A stretch of DNA of 64,000 nucleotides, taken from positions 20,857 through 84,856 of the forward strand of contig NZ_JADNAT010000007.1 of the NCBI RefSeq assembly GCF_015550425.1, given 5' to 3'. This DNA comes from Clostridium sp. 1001275B_160808_H3. Its GTDB lineage: Bacteria > Bacillota > Clostridia > Clostridiales > Clostridiaceae. The notes beneath the pieces are model-generated. The model was not told the origin of the DNA. It saw only the letters and a list, made by a program, of their open reading frames with translations, and searched no databases. Of this stretch, positions 28,237 to 38,022 are shown piece after piece. The position numbers were made by a program, and so were the translations under genes. Every line of letters starts with the position of its first letter. Positions within the stretch are counted from its first letter, which is position 1.

Positions 28237-31200
28237 ATGAGACCATTTCAAAAAAAATGTTGTGCTTTATTGGTAGGGATGTCTGTAATGACTAGCTTAG
28301 TACCAACAAATAGAACATCTGCAATATCTTTAAGCTCTGAAATTAAGCAAAAGCAAAATGCTGAAACAGTGTATGTAGGTTTTATTAAGGATGGAGAAAG
28401 ATCTACATTATTTAACCAAGATTGGCGCTTTTACAAAGGTGATCAAGCAGGTGCAGAAGCAGTTGATTTTAATGATTCATCTTGGCGTTCTTTAAGCTTA
28501 CCACATGATTGGAGTATTGAAGGAGATTTTACTGTTGAAGGTGAAGCAGAAAGTGGGTTTTTATTAGGTGGTACTGGATGGTATCGTAAGCATTTTGTTG
28601 TTCCAGAAAAGTATGAAGGTAAAGAATTTACTATAAATTTTGATGGTGTTTATATGAATGCTGAAGTTTATGTAAATGGTAAGCTAGTAGGTGAACATAA
28701 CTATGGTTATACAGCATTTGCTTTTGATATTACTGATGAATTAATATGTGACGGTGAAACTGAAAATATAATAGCCGTTAAAGTAAAAAATCCAATTCCA
28801 AGTAGTAGATGGTATTCAGGAAGTGGTATATATAGAGATGTTACTTTAACAGTTACAGATTCTATCCATGTTTCACATTTAGGAACAACTGTTACTACAC
28901 CAGAAGTTGAATCACAAAAAGGAGGAAATGTTGATGTAGTAGTTGAGACAATTGTAGAAAATGAATCAGATAATAATAATGATATTAAACTTAAAACTAC
29001 TGTTGTAAATTCTAATGGGGAAGCGGTTAGTAATCCAGTAGAAACAACTGAAAATATAGTTGCAAATGGAAGTTTTACTTTTAAGCAAACTGCAGTAGTA
29101 AATAATCCAATTTTATGGTCAGTTGATAACCCTAATATGTATAAAGTAAAAAATGAAGTTATAGTAAATGATAAAGTAGTTGATACTTATTATGTAGACT
29201 TTGGATTCAGATATTTTAATTTTGATAGAGATACAGGTTTCTCGCTAAATGGGGAGAATATGAAGCTTAAGGGTGTTTGTATGCATCATGACCAAGGAGC
29301 TTTAGGAGCAGCATCTTATTATAGAGCTGTTGAGCGTCAAATGGAGATAATGAAGGAAATGGGTGTAAATGCAATTCGTGTTACTCATAATCCAGCAAGT
29401 CAAATGTTATTAGAAATTTGTGATAGATTAGGACTTTTAGTTATAAATGAAGCATTCGATACTTGGACAAACTCTAAGAATGGTAATGTAAATGATTTTG
29501 CTAAATTCTTCAATACTCCTATAGAAGAAGGTAACCAGATAATTAATGGGGAACCAGGAATGTCTTGGGGAGAATTTGAAGCTAGAGCAATGGTTAAAAC
29601 TTCAATAAATAATCCATCAGTAATTATGTGGTCAATAGGAAATGAAGTTTTAGAAGGGATAGGAGGAAATTCATCTAACTATGCTACAATTGCAGAAAAT
29701 ATTGTTAATTGGATTCAAGATGAAGATACAACTAGACCTGTTACTATTGGAGACAACAAAAGTAAGGGATTGGATAATAGAGCTATAGCTATTTCAGATG
29801 TTATTGCTAATAATGGTGGTATAGTAGGGTTTAACTATGCTAATGAAAATCAATTTAACAGTTTAAGAAATAGCAAAAGTAATTGGATACTTTATGGATC
29901 AGAAACTAGTAGTGCAGTTCATAGTAGAGGATATTACAAAGTTAGAAATCATAACAATGAAAGTAGAAGGGATCTTCAATTACCTGAGTTTGATAATAAT
30001 GCAAATAAAGTAGGTTGGGGACACTCTGCAAGTGATGCATGGAAATACACAATAAAGCATGACTATAATGCAGGGGAATTTGTGTGGACAGGCTTTGATT
30101 ATATTGGAGAACCTACACCTTGGAATGGTACAGGAACTGGTACTGTTGGTGGAGGAGTTGGAGCAGCTCCAAAATCAAGTTACTTTGGTATAGTTGATAC
30201 AGCTGGATTTGAAAAAGACGTTTATTATTTATATCAAAGTCAATGGAATGATGATGTAAACACCTTACATGTATTACCAACATGGAATGAAGAAGATATC
30301 CCAGTTGAAAATGGAAATGTTCAAGTTGATGTATTTACAGATGCTTATAAAGTTGAATTGTATGTAAATGGAAAACTAATTGGAACTAAAACAGCAACAG
30401 AGAATATAACCGATGCAGGGTATAAGTATTACACTTTTGAAAACGATTCACTATATCCAAGTTTTATTGTTCCATATGAAGCTGGAACAATAGAAGCAAA
30501 GGGATATGATAAGGAAGGTAATTTGTTAACTAACACAGAAGGTAGATCTTCAGTTACAACTTATGGAGAAGTATCTACTGTAGATTTAAGTGCTGATAAA
30601 ACTACTATAAGTGCAGATGGATATGACTTATCTTATATTACTGTTGACTTAGTAGACGCAAATGGAAATATAGCTTCAGGTGCAAATAATAGATTAACTT
30701 ATACCCTTGAGGGAAATGGTAAAATAGTTGGTTTAGATAATGGAAATGCAGCTGATACAGATAGGTATAAACCAGCAACTGATAAATCAGGAACTAGAAG
30801 TGCATTTAATGGTAAGGCTTTAGTTATAGTTCAATCAACTAAGGATGCAGGCGAAATGACTTTAACTGTTTCAGGTGAAGGATTAGAATCTAAATCTATA
30901 ACTATCAATACTGTAAATACAGCAGGTGATAACAAATATATAGAATCTTATGATATAGTTAAAGATTATTATGTATCATTAGAAGAAAAGCCATTATTAC
31001 CAAAAGAAGTTACAGCTAGATATAGTGATGGTACTACTGAAACTTTAAAAGTTGATTGGAATGAATATGATGAAGCTCAATTAAGTGCTCCTCAAATATT
31101 TAAAATTACAGGTAAATTATCAGGAACAGATATTGCAGTAGTTGTTAATGTACATGTAATTGGTGATGTAGTTTCAATGGAAAATGTATCAACTTTCACA

Positions 31201-32703
31201 TATTCAGGAAATACACCTACGCTTCCTAAGACAGTAAAAGGATATTTAGCAAATGGTACTGAATCAGAAGAGTTTGTTGTTAATTGGAATCTTGATGGTC
31301 TTGATTTTTCAACTGAAAATACAAATGTTACTGTTCCTGGTACTGTAGAGTTATTAGAGGAAACTTATAATGTTATAGCAAATGTACGTGTAGTTCCAGC
31401 TTTAAAAGCAGCTAGAAATCTTGCTATAAATAATTCAAGTGAAAATGATGATATCCCAACATTATCTCAAAGTTGCGTAGTAACAGCAGATAACTTAAAT
31501 TCTATCAATAATGGAATTACAAATGGTGGAGAAAATGTTAATGAGCGTTGGACAAACTGGAATGAGCGTAATTTAACTGGAGAAAATGGTGAGCCTAAGG
31601 GAGCATATGTCCAATTTGATTGGAATAACAAATATGATATAGATCGTCTAGATTTATGGTTATTTACAGATAACTTAAGTGCAAGAATTCCAAAGAAAGT
31701 TGAAATTAGCTATAAAAATGAAAATGGAGAGTATGTTGTTGCTCCACATACAAATACAACAGAAGTATCACATGCAGCAGGAGAAACAACTTATTTCTTA
31801 AATGAGGTTATAAATACTGATAGCATTAGAATTTATATACAACAACCACAAGTTGGAAATTGTATTGGATTAACAGAAGTAAAAGTTTATGAATATGTAG
31901 TGCAAGAAAATGCTAAAACTACAAACACTTTAACAGAAATAAAAATAGATGGTAAAGCTTTAGAAAACTTTGATCCAACTATAAATGAATACTCAATTAA
32001 TTTAGAAAAATTACCAGAATTAGTTGAAGCAACTTCAGAAGAAAATGCAGCATTAACTATATTACCAATTCATAATAATAAATCAACAATAGTTGTACGT
32101 GCAGAAGATGGATCTAAAAATATTTATACTGTAAATTATGTATTACCAGCACCAAAGGAATATACAGTTACAGTAAACAAAACAGAAGGTGGTTCAATTG
32201 CTGGAACAGGAAAATATGTAGAAGGTCAAGAAGCTACTTTAGTTGCAACAGCAAATAAAGGATACAACTTCATAGGTTGGTTCGATGAAGATGGAAAAGA
32301 GGTCAGCAAAGATGCAACTTACAGATTTATAGTTAGCTCCGATGTAGTATTGAATGCTAAATTCGAAAAAATTCCAGAAGCTGTAGATCCAAGTGATCCA
32401 ACAGATCCAGAAACTCCAAGTAACCCAGAAAATCCAAGTAATCCAGAAGAACCAACAGAACCATCAGATCCAAGTGATCCAAATAATCCAGAGAAGCCTG
32501 TAAATCCAAGTGATCCAGGAAATCAAGGTGGGTCAAATAATCAAGGAAATGTAAATGAGCCAAGTGATTCAAATGGAAGTAGTAATGATAAATTGCCTTC
32601 AACTGGTTCAGTTGTATCAAGTACTCAAATACTTGTAATATCTTTAGTACTAGTAGGAGTAGGAATAGTTATATTAAGAAAAAGAAAATATGAATTAAAA
32701 TAA
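28237..32703 (+). CDS. GH2 beta-galactosidase, multidomain and LPXTG-anchored
   Basis: A 1,488-residue surface beta-galactosidase resembling streptococcal BgaA-type enzymes. After a signal peptide comes the GH2 sugar-binding domain (about 45-205), an Ig-like domain (about 210-330) and the catalytic barrel (about 330-640), with the acid/base E470 in WSIGNEV and nucleophile E556 in YGSETSS. Further Ig-like/DUF4982-type and Big domains follow (about 690-1050), then a discoidin-like module (about 1060-1225), a cadherin-like beta segment, an InlB B-repeat-like domain (GYNFIGWF, about 1310-1380), a Pro/Asn linker, LPSTG, a hydrophobic segment and a basic tail. It should trim terminal beta-galactose from host or dietary glycans outside the cell. 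Start ATG 28237 follows GGGGAGG. A sugar-sensing and uptake locus lies directly downstream. Confidence 0.92.
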   Translation: MRPFQKKCCALLVGMSVMTSLVPTNRTSAISLSSEIKQKQNAETVYVGFIKDGERSTLFNQDWRFYKGDQAGAEAVDFNDSSWRSLSLPHDWSIEGDFTVEGEAESGFLLGGTGWYRKHFVVPEKYEGKEFTINFDGVYMNAEVYVNGKLVGEHNYGYTAFAFDITDELICDGETENIIAVKVKNPIPSSRWYSGSGIYRDVTLTVTDSIHVSHLGTTVTTPEVESQKGGNVDVVVETIVENESDNNNDIKLKTTVVNSNGEAVSNPVETTENIVANGSFTFKQTAVVNNPILWSVDNPNMYKVKNEVIVNDKVVDTYYVDFGFRYFNFDRDTGFSLNGENMKLKGVCMHHDQGALGAASYYRAVERQMEIMKEMGVNAIRVTHNPASQMLLEICDRLGLLVINEAFDTWTNSKNGNVNDFAKFFNTPIEEGNQIINGEPGMSWGEFEARAMVKTSINNPSVIMWSIGNEVLEGIGGNSSNYATIAENIVNWIQDEDTTRPVTIGDNKSKGLDNRAIAISDVIANNGGIVGFNYANENQFNSLRNSKSNWILYGSETSSAVHSRGYYKVRNHNNESRRDLQLPEFDNNANKVGWGHSASDAWKYTIKHDYNAGEFVWTGFDYIGEPTPWNGTGTGTVGGGVGAAPKSSYFGIVDTAGFEKDVYYLYQSQWNDDVNTLHVLPTWNEEDIPVENGNVQVDVFTDAYKVELYVNGKLIGTKTATENITDAGYKYYTFENDSLYPSFIVPYEAGTIEAKGYDKEGNLLTNTEGRSSVTTYGEVSTVDLSADKTTISADGYDLSYITVDLVDANGNIASGANNRLTYTLEGNGKIVGLDNGNAADTDRYKPATDKSGTRSAFNGKALVIVQSTKDAGEMTLTVSGEGLESKSITINTVNTAGDNKYIESYDIVKDYYVSLEEKPLLPKEVTARYSDGTTETLKVDWNEYDEAQLSAPQIFKITGKLSGTDIAVVVNVHVIGDVVSMENVSTFTYSGNTPTLPKTVKGYLANGTESEEFVVNWNLDGLDFSTENTNVTVPGTVELLEETYNVIANVRVVPALKAARNLAINNSSENDDIPTLSQSCVVTADNLNSINNGITNGGENVNERWTNWNERNLTGENGEPKGAYVQFDWNNKYDIDRLDLWLFTDNLSARIPKKVEISYKNENGEYVVAPHTNTTEVSHAAGETTYFLNEVINTDSIRIYIQQPQVGNCIGLTEVKVYEYVVQENAKTTNTLTEIKIDGKALENFDPTINEYSINLEKLPELVEATSEENAALTILPIHNNKSTIVVRAEDGSKNIYTVNYVLPAPKEYTVTVNKTEGGSIAGTGKYVEGQEATLVATANKGYNFIGWFDEDGKEVSKDATYRFIVSSDVVLNAKFEKIPEAVDPSDPTDPETPSNPENPSNPEEPTEPSDPSDPNNPEKPVNPSDPGNQGGSNNQGNVNEPSDSNGSSNDKLPSTGSVVSSTQILVISLVLVGVGIVILRKRKYELK

Positions 32704-32714
32704 TATCTATTTAT

Positions 32715-32749
32715 ATAGGCCTTAGGAGATTAACCTTTGGCCTATTATT
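32715..32749 (+). terminator. Terminator after GH2 gene
   Basis: ATAGGCC...GGCCTAT stem with an inner AGG/CCT pair, then TATTTATTT. It separates the GH2 gene from the two-component system. Confidence 0.75.
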
Positions 32750-32819
32750 TATTTCCAAACTAACCTTCCATTTTGTGTATATTAAATATATAATTTTACT
32801 AGGGGGCATTTGGATATTT

Positions 32820-34601
32820 ATGTATAAAGGAAAGATAAGAAATAGGCTTTTAATATTTTTTTTGGTTATAACTTTTTTGCCTATAACAACTTTAGGAATC
32901 TTTGCAAATTTAATTTACACAAAGATTGTTGAGAAGAAGGTAAATCAGCATACAGAGCAAATGATAAAACAAATAGAAGTGAACATAGATAACCATATAA
33001 AATCAGTAGAAAATATTCTTATGTATATATCTAATTCAGAGGATGTAATAAACTTTTTAAAAGAATCAGAAGAAGATTCTAGCTCTAGCGAAATTTCTAT
33101 ATTAGAGGATAGAATAAAGAAAAGTTTAAAGGTATATACAGATGTGAATTCTGAAATTTTTGGATTATTAATTGTTAATAATTATAATAAATATATAAGT
33201 AATGAATTAGAGAAAAAAACAAGGGATTCTTTAATAAAAGAAACATGGTACACTGGGGCTATTAATGAAAGTGGAAAAGTATATTTTTTTAGTAATCCTA
33301 TTGGAAGAAATCTAAGGTCATATAAAAGTTATAGTGCAGAGGATATAATTTCTATCAGCAAAGCCGTTATAGATAAAGAGACAAATAAACCTATAGGTGT
33401 TGTTATGGCTGATATTAATTTAAAAAAGTTTGATGATATAATAAGAGACAATTATATTGGAGAAAAAGGTTTTTTTTATCTTTTAGATAATAATAATAAC
33501 ATAGTATATTCTCCAGTTAATTCAATAATATATAGAATAAATAGTAATAATTTTGATAATAAGAGCGATAGTTTCATACATTCTATAAATAATGAAACTT
33601 TTAAGATAATGTACACTACAAGTGAGGTCACGGGTTGGAAAAGCATAGGTGTATTTTCTTTTGAGGATATAACCAAAGACATAACAGTTATGGAAAGGTT
33701 TACTTTAATAATAGCTATAGCTACATCCTTTTTGGCTGTTTTTTTCTCACTTTTATTTACAAATAGTATTGTAACACCTATTAGAGAATTAAGGACTTTA
33801 ATGAAGGGGGTAGAATCAGGTGATTTAGATTTAAAGTTTGAAGAGTATAAATATAGCAATGAATTTGGAGAACTTGGGCATAGTTTCAATCATATGGTAA
33901 GTGAAATAAAAAAACTTATAAATATGGTATATAAAGAGCAAAGAAGTAAAAGAAAGGCAGAAATGGAGACATTGCAAGCTCAAATAAAGCCACACTTTCT
34001 ATACAATACTTTAGATACCATAGCCTGGATGGCAGAGGATTATAATGCAAAGGATATTGTTGAGTTAGTGGCTGCATTAACGAAAGTATTTAGAATTGGC
34101 TTAAATAAAGGAAAGGAAGTTATTAAACTTAGAGATGAAATTGAACATATTAATAGCTATTTAATTATACAAAAATATAGATATGAAGATAAATTAAGCT
34201 ATGAGATAAACTTTCATAATGAAATTTTGGATACTTTGATTTTAAAGCTTATAACTCAACCAATAGTAGAAAATGCTATTTATCATGGAATAAAAGAAAA
34301 AAGAGGCAGGGGGAAAATTTATATTAATTTTCGAAAAGTTGCAGATGAAATAATTATTACTGTGGAAGATAATGGAGCCGGGATAACAGAAGAAAAGTTA
34401 CTAAATATAAATTCTATGTTAGAGACAAGCAATAGTTTTTGTATAGATTCGGAAAGTGGATCTGGATATGGAATATCTAATGTTAATACTAGGATTAAGC
34501 TTAGTTATGGACAAAATTACGGACTACACTATTATAGTGAGCTTGGAGAATGGACAAAAGTAGAAATAAGATTACCATTTAAAAATGATTATAAAGGGTA
34601 G
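32820..34601 (+). CDS. yesM: YesM-type sensor histidine kinase
   Basis: A 593-residue membrane kinase. A TM helix (about 8-30), an extracytoplasmic Cache-like sensor (about 35-290), a second TM (about 295-317) and a HAMP linker (about 318-370) precede a His_kinase (PF06580-type) domain, with phospho-acceptor H392 in AQIKPHFLYNTLD, and an ATPase domain (VENAIYHGIKEK; VEDNGAGI; GYGISNVNTRI). Kinases of this class pair with YesN-type AraC regulators to control carbohydrate-uptake genes. Start ATG 32820 is 13 bases after AGGGGG, rather far, so an alternative start is possible. The regulator gene follows after 14 bases. The adjacent sugar-binding proteins suggest that the signal is a sugar, possibly delivered by a binding protein. 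Confidence 0.9.
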   Translation: MYKGKIRNRLLIFFLVITFLPITTLGIFANLIYTKIVEKKVNQHTEQMIKQIEVNIDNHIKSVENILMYISNSEDVINFLKESEEDSSSSEISILEDRIKKSLKVYTDVNSEIFGLLIVNNYNKYISNELEKKTRDSLIKETWYTGAINESGKVYFFSNPIGRNLRSYKSYSAEDIISISKAVIDKETNKPIGVVMADINLKKFDDIIRDNYIGEKGFFYLLDNNNNIVYSPVNSIIYRINSNNFDNKSDSFIHSINNETFKIMYTTSEVTGWKSIGVFSFEDITKDITVMERFTLIIAIATSFLAVFFSLLFTNSIVTPIRELRTLMKGVESGDLDLKFEEYKYSNEFGELGHSFNHMVSEIKKLINMVYKEQRSKRKAEMETLQAQIKPHFLYNTLDTIAWMAEDYNAKDIVELVAALTKVFRIGLNKGKEVIKLRDEIEHINSYLIIQKYRYEDKLSYEINFHNEILDTLILKLITQPIVENAIYHGIKEKRGRGKIYINFRKVADEIIITVEDNGAGITEEKLLNINSMLETSNSFCIDSESGSGYGISNVNTRIKLSYGQNYGLHYYSELGEWTKVEIRLPFKNDYKG

Positions 34602-34615
34602 GAGGGGAGTTATCT

Positions 34616-35827
34616 TTGATTAAGGTTTTAATTGCTGATGATGAGCCGAGGATAAGAAGAGGAATTAAAAGTATAATAACTTGGAAAGAAGAAGAAGTGG
34701 AGCTAGTAGGAGAAGCTGAGGACGGAGAAGAAGCACTACAATTAGCTATAGAAAAGAAGCCAGATATATTATTGTTAGATATCTGCATGCCATTTTTAAA
34801 TGGAATTCAATTAATAGAAGAGTTAAATAAGGTGCTATGCAATCCTGTTGTAATAATAATATCAGGACATGACGAATTTAATTATGCACAAGCGGCTTTA
34901 AGACTTAGAGCTTTTGACTATATTTTAAAGCCAATTGATAGAGAAAATTTTAATAATGTATTTATAAAGGCAAAGGATGAGGTTATTTTAAGAAGCAAGA
35001 AAAATGCAAAAGAAAGCTTTAAAAACATGGTTTTTGAAAATAATATTTCTTATTTAAAGGATAGCTTTTTCAAGGATTGGTTAAATGGAAAATTAGAAGC
35101 TGATGAATTAAAAATAAGAATGGATAATTTTAATATAAATTATTCTAATAATAAGGCTCTTGCATTAATAAAAATATTAGAAAAGAATTTTGTTGGTATA
35201 GTTAACAAAAATGAGAGAGAGTTAATTTCATATGGTGTTGTTAATATTTCAAAGGATTTTATGAGTAGTTTTAAAAATTTATATGTTTTTCAATATTCAT
35301 CATCAAGAGTAGTAATACTATGCGATGTAGAATCTATAAGAGTATGGAAAGAGGTATTAATAAACTTAGAAGAGAAAATAAGTACTTTATTTAAGATTGA
35401 CATTATAATTGAAAAATCTTTACTAAGTAATAATCCTATGGAAATTAAAGATACTTTCGATAAATTAAAAAGTAATATCTTAGAAAAAAGTAAAAAAACA
35501 CCTATTGTTTTAGAAGTTGAAAAATATATAGCAAAGAACTATGGAGATGAGAATTTATCAATAGAGAAGTTATCTAATAAACTTGGAATTAGTCAAACTT
35601 ATTTAACACGGTTATTAAAGAAAGAGCTTGGAATGAACTTTATAGATTATTTAACTTATATTAGAATTCAAAATTCAATAGAGCTTATGAAGGAACCTTC
35701 TATTAAGATATATGAGATATCAAGACTTGTAGGATATAGTACACAACATTATTTTAGTAGTGTTTTCAAAAAACATATGGGTATGTCTCCTAATGATTAT
35801 AGGATGTGTATAAATAATGAAGATTAA
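34616..35827 (+). CDS. yesN: YesN-type response regulator with AraC DNA-binding domain
   Basis: A 403-residue response regulator. The receiver domain (about 1-120) has the acidic pocket near D8-D9, phospho-acceptor D55 in LLLDICMP and K103 in YILKPID. A helical middle region (about 125-290) leads to a C-terminal AraC-type double HTH (about 298-400; LGISQTYLTRLLKKELG and VGYSTQHYFSSVFKKHMG). Start TTG 34616 has AGGAGGGGA just upstream. Partner of the preceding kinase; the likely targets are the ABC importer genes at 38-42.6 kb and perhaps the GH2 gene. It overlaps the next gene by 11 bases. Confidence 0.92.
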   Translation: MIKVLIADDEPRIRRGIKSIITWKEEEVELVGEAEDGEEALQLAIEKKPDILLLDICMPFLNGIQLIEELNKVLCNPVVIIISGHDEFNYAQAALRLRAFDYILKPIDRENFNNVFIKAKDEVILRSKKNAKESFKNMVFENNISYLKDSFFKDWLNGKLEADELKIRMDNFNINYSNNKALALIKILEKNFVGIVNKNERELISYGVVNISKDFMSSFKNLYVFQYSSSRVVILCDVESIRVWKEVLINLEEKISTLFKIDIIIEKSLLSNNPMEIKDTFDKLKSNILEKSKKTPIVLEVEKYIAKNYGDENLSIEKLSNKLGISQTYLTRLLKKELGMNFIDYLTYIRIQNSIELMKEPSIKIYEISRLVGYSTQHYFSSVFKKHMGMSPNDYRMCINNED

Positions 35828-37700
35828 ATATGAAGATTTTGTTTATTTTATAGCTATTATACTACTTGGAGTTTTTTCTATATTAACAGTAGGAGTAATA
35901 ATTTTTAATAATGTAAAAGTTGATAATAGTGGAGAAAAAAAAACGTATATTATAGGAGTTTCTCAATCTCAATTGATGGAGCCCTGGCAAATTAAAATAA
36001 ATGAGGAAATAAAAAAAGAAGCTAGTAATTATAATAATATTCAAGTTATATATTTAGATGCTGTTGGAAATTCAAATAAGCAAATTGATGATATTGATAA
36101 GCTTATGAATTTTGATATAGATTTACTAATCATTTCGCCATCAAATTCTAGCAGTGTTACAAAAAAGGTTTCTGAAGTTTATAAGGATATACCTGTAATA
36201 GTTTTAGATAGGGGTGTAGAGGGATATGATTATACTTTATATATAGGGCCTGACAATAACACTTTAGGAAAGCAAGTTGGAGATTGTGTTTTAGATTTAC
36301 TTGAAGTTAATGGTGGGAATATTGTTGAAATAAAAGGTGATTTAACTTCTAATGCAACTATAGAAAGAAGCAATGGGTTTAGAAGTAGGATTAATCAATG
36401 TAATAATATAAATTTAGTAAGTGATATTAGTGTAAATTGGAATCGTGATGAAGCTGAAGATAACATGAGAAAAATTTTTATGAATAATGATGACATTGAT
36501 TTAGTTTTTGCTCATAATGATGCAATGGCATTAGGTGCATATAATGCATATAAAAATTCTAATTATAAGAAAGATGTAAAGTTTATTGGAATAGATGGAT
36601 TAACAGGGGAAATGGGAGGAGTAAACCTAGTTGACCAAGGAACATTTTATGGAACTTTTACTTGTCCAACCGGAGGGAAAGAAGCTATTCAATATGCAAT
36701 TGATATTTTAAATAAAGAAAAGGGAATTCCTAAAAAAGTTATTTTAAGAAGTAGTTTAATTACTAAAGAGAATATTAATGAGTATAAATTGAAAAAGGAA
36801 ACGAATAAGGAAAGTGATAAAATAACTTTGGGTTTTTGTAATGTTGGTAATGAAGGTGGTTGGAGAGAAGCTAATGAAAAATCCATAAAGAATGCAGCAA
36901 GTGATTTTGGTATTGATTTAATTTATGCAGAAGCAGATTTAAATTATGAAAAGCAAGTAGATATATTAAATGGATTTATAGATATAGGTGTGGATATAAT
37001 ATCTTTTTCACCTGTTAAAGAAGAAGGTTTTGAAGAAGTTTTAAAAAGAGCAAAAGAAGCTAATATACCAGTCATATTAGCAGATAGAACTATAAATATT
37101 GATGATAAGACTTTATATAATACATTTGTAGGATCGGATTTCAAAGAAGAAGGTAGGCGAGCAGCTAGATGGTGTATAGAAAATTTGGACAAAAATATAA
37201 ATGTTTTCGAAATTCAAGGCATTTTAGGATCAACACCAACTACAGAAAGAAAAAGGGGCTTTGAAGAAGTAGTATCAGCAGTAGATGATATAAAAATAGT
37301 TGAATCTGATAGTGGAAATTATACATTTGAAGGTGGCAAAAAAGCAATGAAAAATTTCCTTGATAAAAGCTATAAAAAATATAGTAATTCACAGCTTTTA
37401 GTTTTTTCTCACAATGATGATATGGCACTTGGAGCAATAGAAGCTATTGAGGAACATGGAATTAAGGCAGGTAAAGATATAAAAATAGTATCAATAGATG
37501 CAATAAAGCAAGGAATTTTAGCTATGAAATCAGGAAAAATAAACTGCATAATAGAATGTAATCCTCTTATTGGACCAGAAATAATGAAGATTTCAAAGGA
37601 TATACTATGTGGAAAAGATACAACAAGAATGATAATCACAGATGAAAAGATATTTGAAGAAGAAAATTTTGATAGGGAATGGCTAAATAGAGCTTATTAG
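35817..37700 (+). CDS. Membrane-tethered protein with two tandem sugar-binding (PBP) domains
   Basis: This 627-residue protein has one N-terminal TM helix (about 10-32), no lipobox, and two complete periplasmic-binding-protein type-1 domains in series. The first (about 43-325) begins KTYIIGVSQSQLMEPWQ and has a FAHNDAMALGAYNAY motif. The second (about 338-627) begins ITLGFCNVGNEGGWREAN and contains FSHNDDMALGAIEAIEE and CNPLIGPE, close to the YtfQ-like protein encoded next (38023). A normal importer needs one such domain per polypeptide. Overlap with the response-regulator gene and placement in the kinase/regulator operon suggest a co-receptor presenting sugars to the YesM-type kinase. That role is inference. 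Confidence 0.8.
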   Translation: MKIKYEDFVYFIAIILLGVFSILTVGVIIFNNVKVDNSGEKKTYIIGVSQSQLMEPWQIKINEEIKKEASNYNNIQVIYLDAVGNSNKQIDDIDKLMNFDIDLLIISPSNSSSVTKKVSEVYKDIPVIVLDRGVEGYDYTLYIGPDNNTLGKQVGDCVLDLLEVNGGNIVEIKGDLTSNATIERSNGFRSRINQCNNINLVSDISVNWNRDEAEDNMRKIFMNNDDIDLVFAHNDAMALGAYNAYKNSNYKKDVKFIGIDGLTGEMGGVNLVDQGTFYGTFTCPTGGKEAIQYAIDILNKEKGIPKKVILRSSLITKENINEYKLKKETNKESDKITLGFCNVGNEGGWREANEKSIKNAASDFGIDLIYAEADLNYEKQVDILNGFIDIGVDIISFSPVKEEGFEEVLKRAKEANIPVILADRTINIDDKTLYNTFVGSDFKEEGRRAARWCIENLDKNINVFEIQGILGSTPTTERKRGFEEVVSAVDDIKIVESDSGNYTFEGGKKAMKNFLDKSYKKYSNSQLLVFSHNDDMALGAIEAIEEHGIKAGKDIKIVSIDAIKQGILAMKSGKINCIIECNPLIGPEIMKISKDILCGKDTTRMIITDEKIFEEENFDREWLNRAY

Positions 37701-37780
37701 GAGCGAAAGAGTGAAAGGGCGAAAGAATAAAAGAGCGAAAGAATAAAATAATGAAAAAATGAAAGAATCAGAGATATAAT
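37701..37780 (+). repeat. GAAAGA-rich degenerate direct repeats
   Basis: Units such as GAGCGAAAGAATAAAA recur two to three times, imperfectly, straight after the stop codon. Similar GAAAGAGTGAAA sequences (or their complements) occur near 11340-11370, 48435-48470 and 52350-52400. Confidence 0.5.
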
Positions 37781-37884
37781 TTGTTCCAAATTATGAAATA
37801 GATTAATTTTAATTTCTTATGTAAGGTTTTAATGGCTTTAATGGTTTTAATCAAAAGAATATTATAAATAAGAAAAATAAATTT

Positions 37885-37914
37885 AAAGGACAAGCGATGT
37901 GCATGTCCTTTTTT
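37885..37914 (+). terminator. Terminator before the importer genes
   Basis: AAAGGACA / TGTCCTTT stem followed by six T's. It separates the two-component/receptor unit from ytfQ. Confidence 0.8.
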
Positions 37915-37944
37915 GTGCAGAAATTTATAAATTATACTTTTTTA

Positions 37945-37997
37945 TTGTAAATACATTTTATGGGAATAGGATTAAAATTTAATTGTAATCGTAATCA
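37945..37997 (+). promoter_or_regulatory. Candidate promoter and cre site of the ytfQ operon
   Basis: TTGTAA (37945-37950), a 16-bp spacer and TAGGAT (37967-37972) form a modest promoter. TGTAATCGTAATCA at 37984-37997 matches the cre consensus at all but one defined position and would overlap the transcription start, suggesting CcpA repression of the importer. Confidence 0.4.
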
Positions 37998-38022
37998 AAA
38001 AGGTTTATGAGGGGGATTTAAA

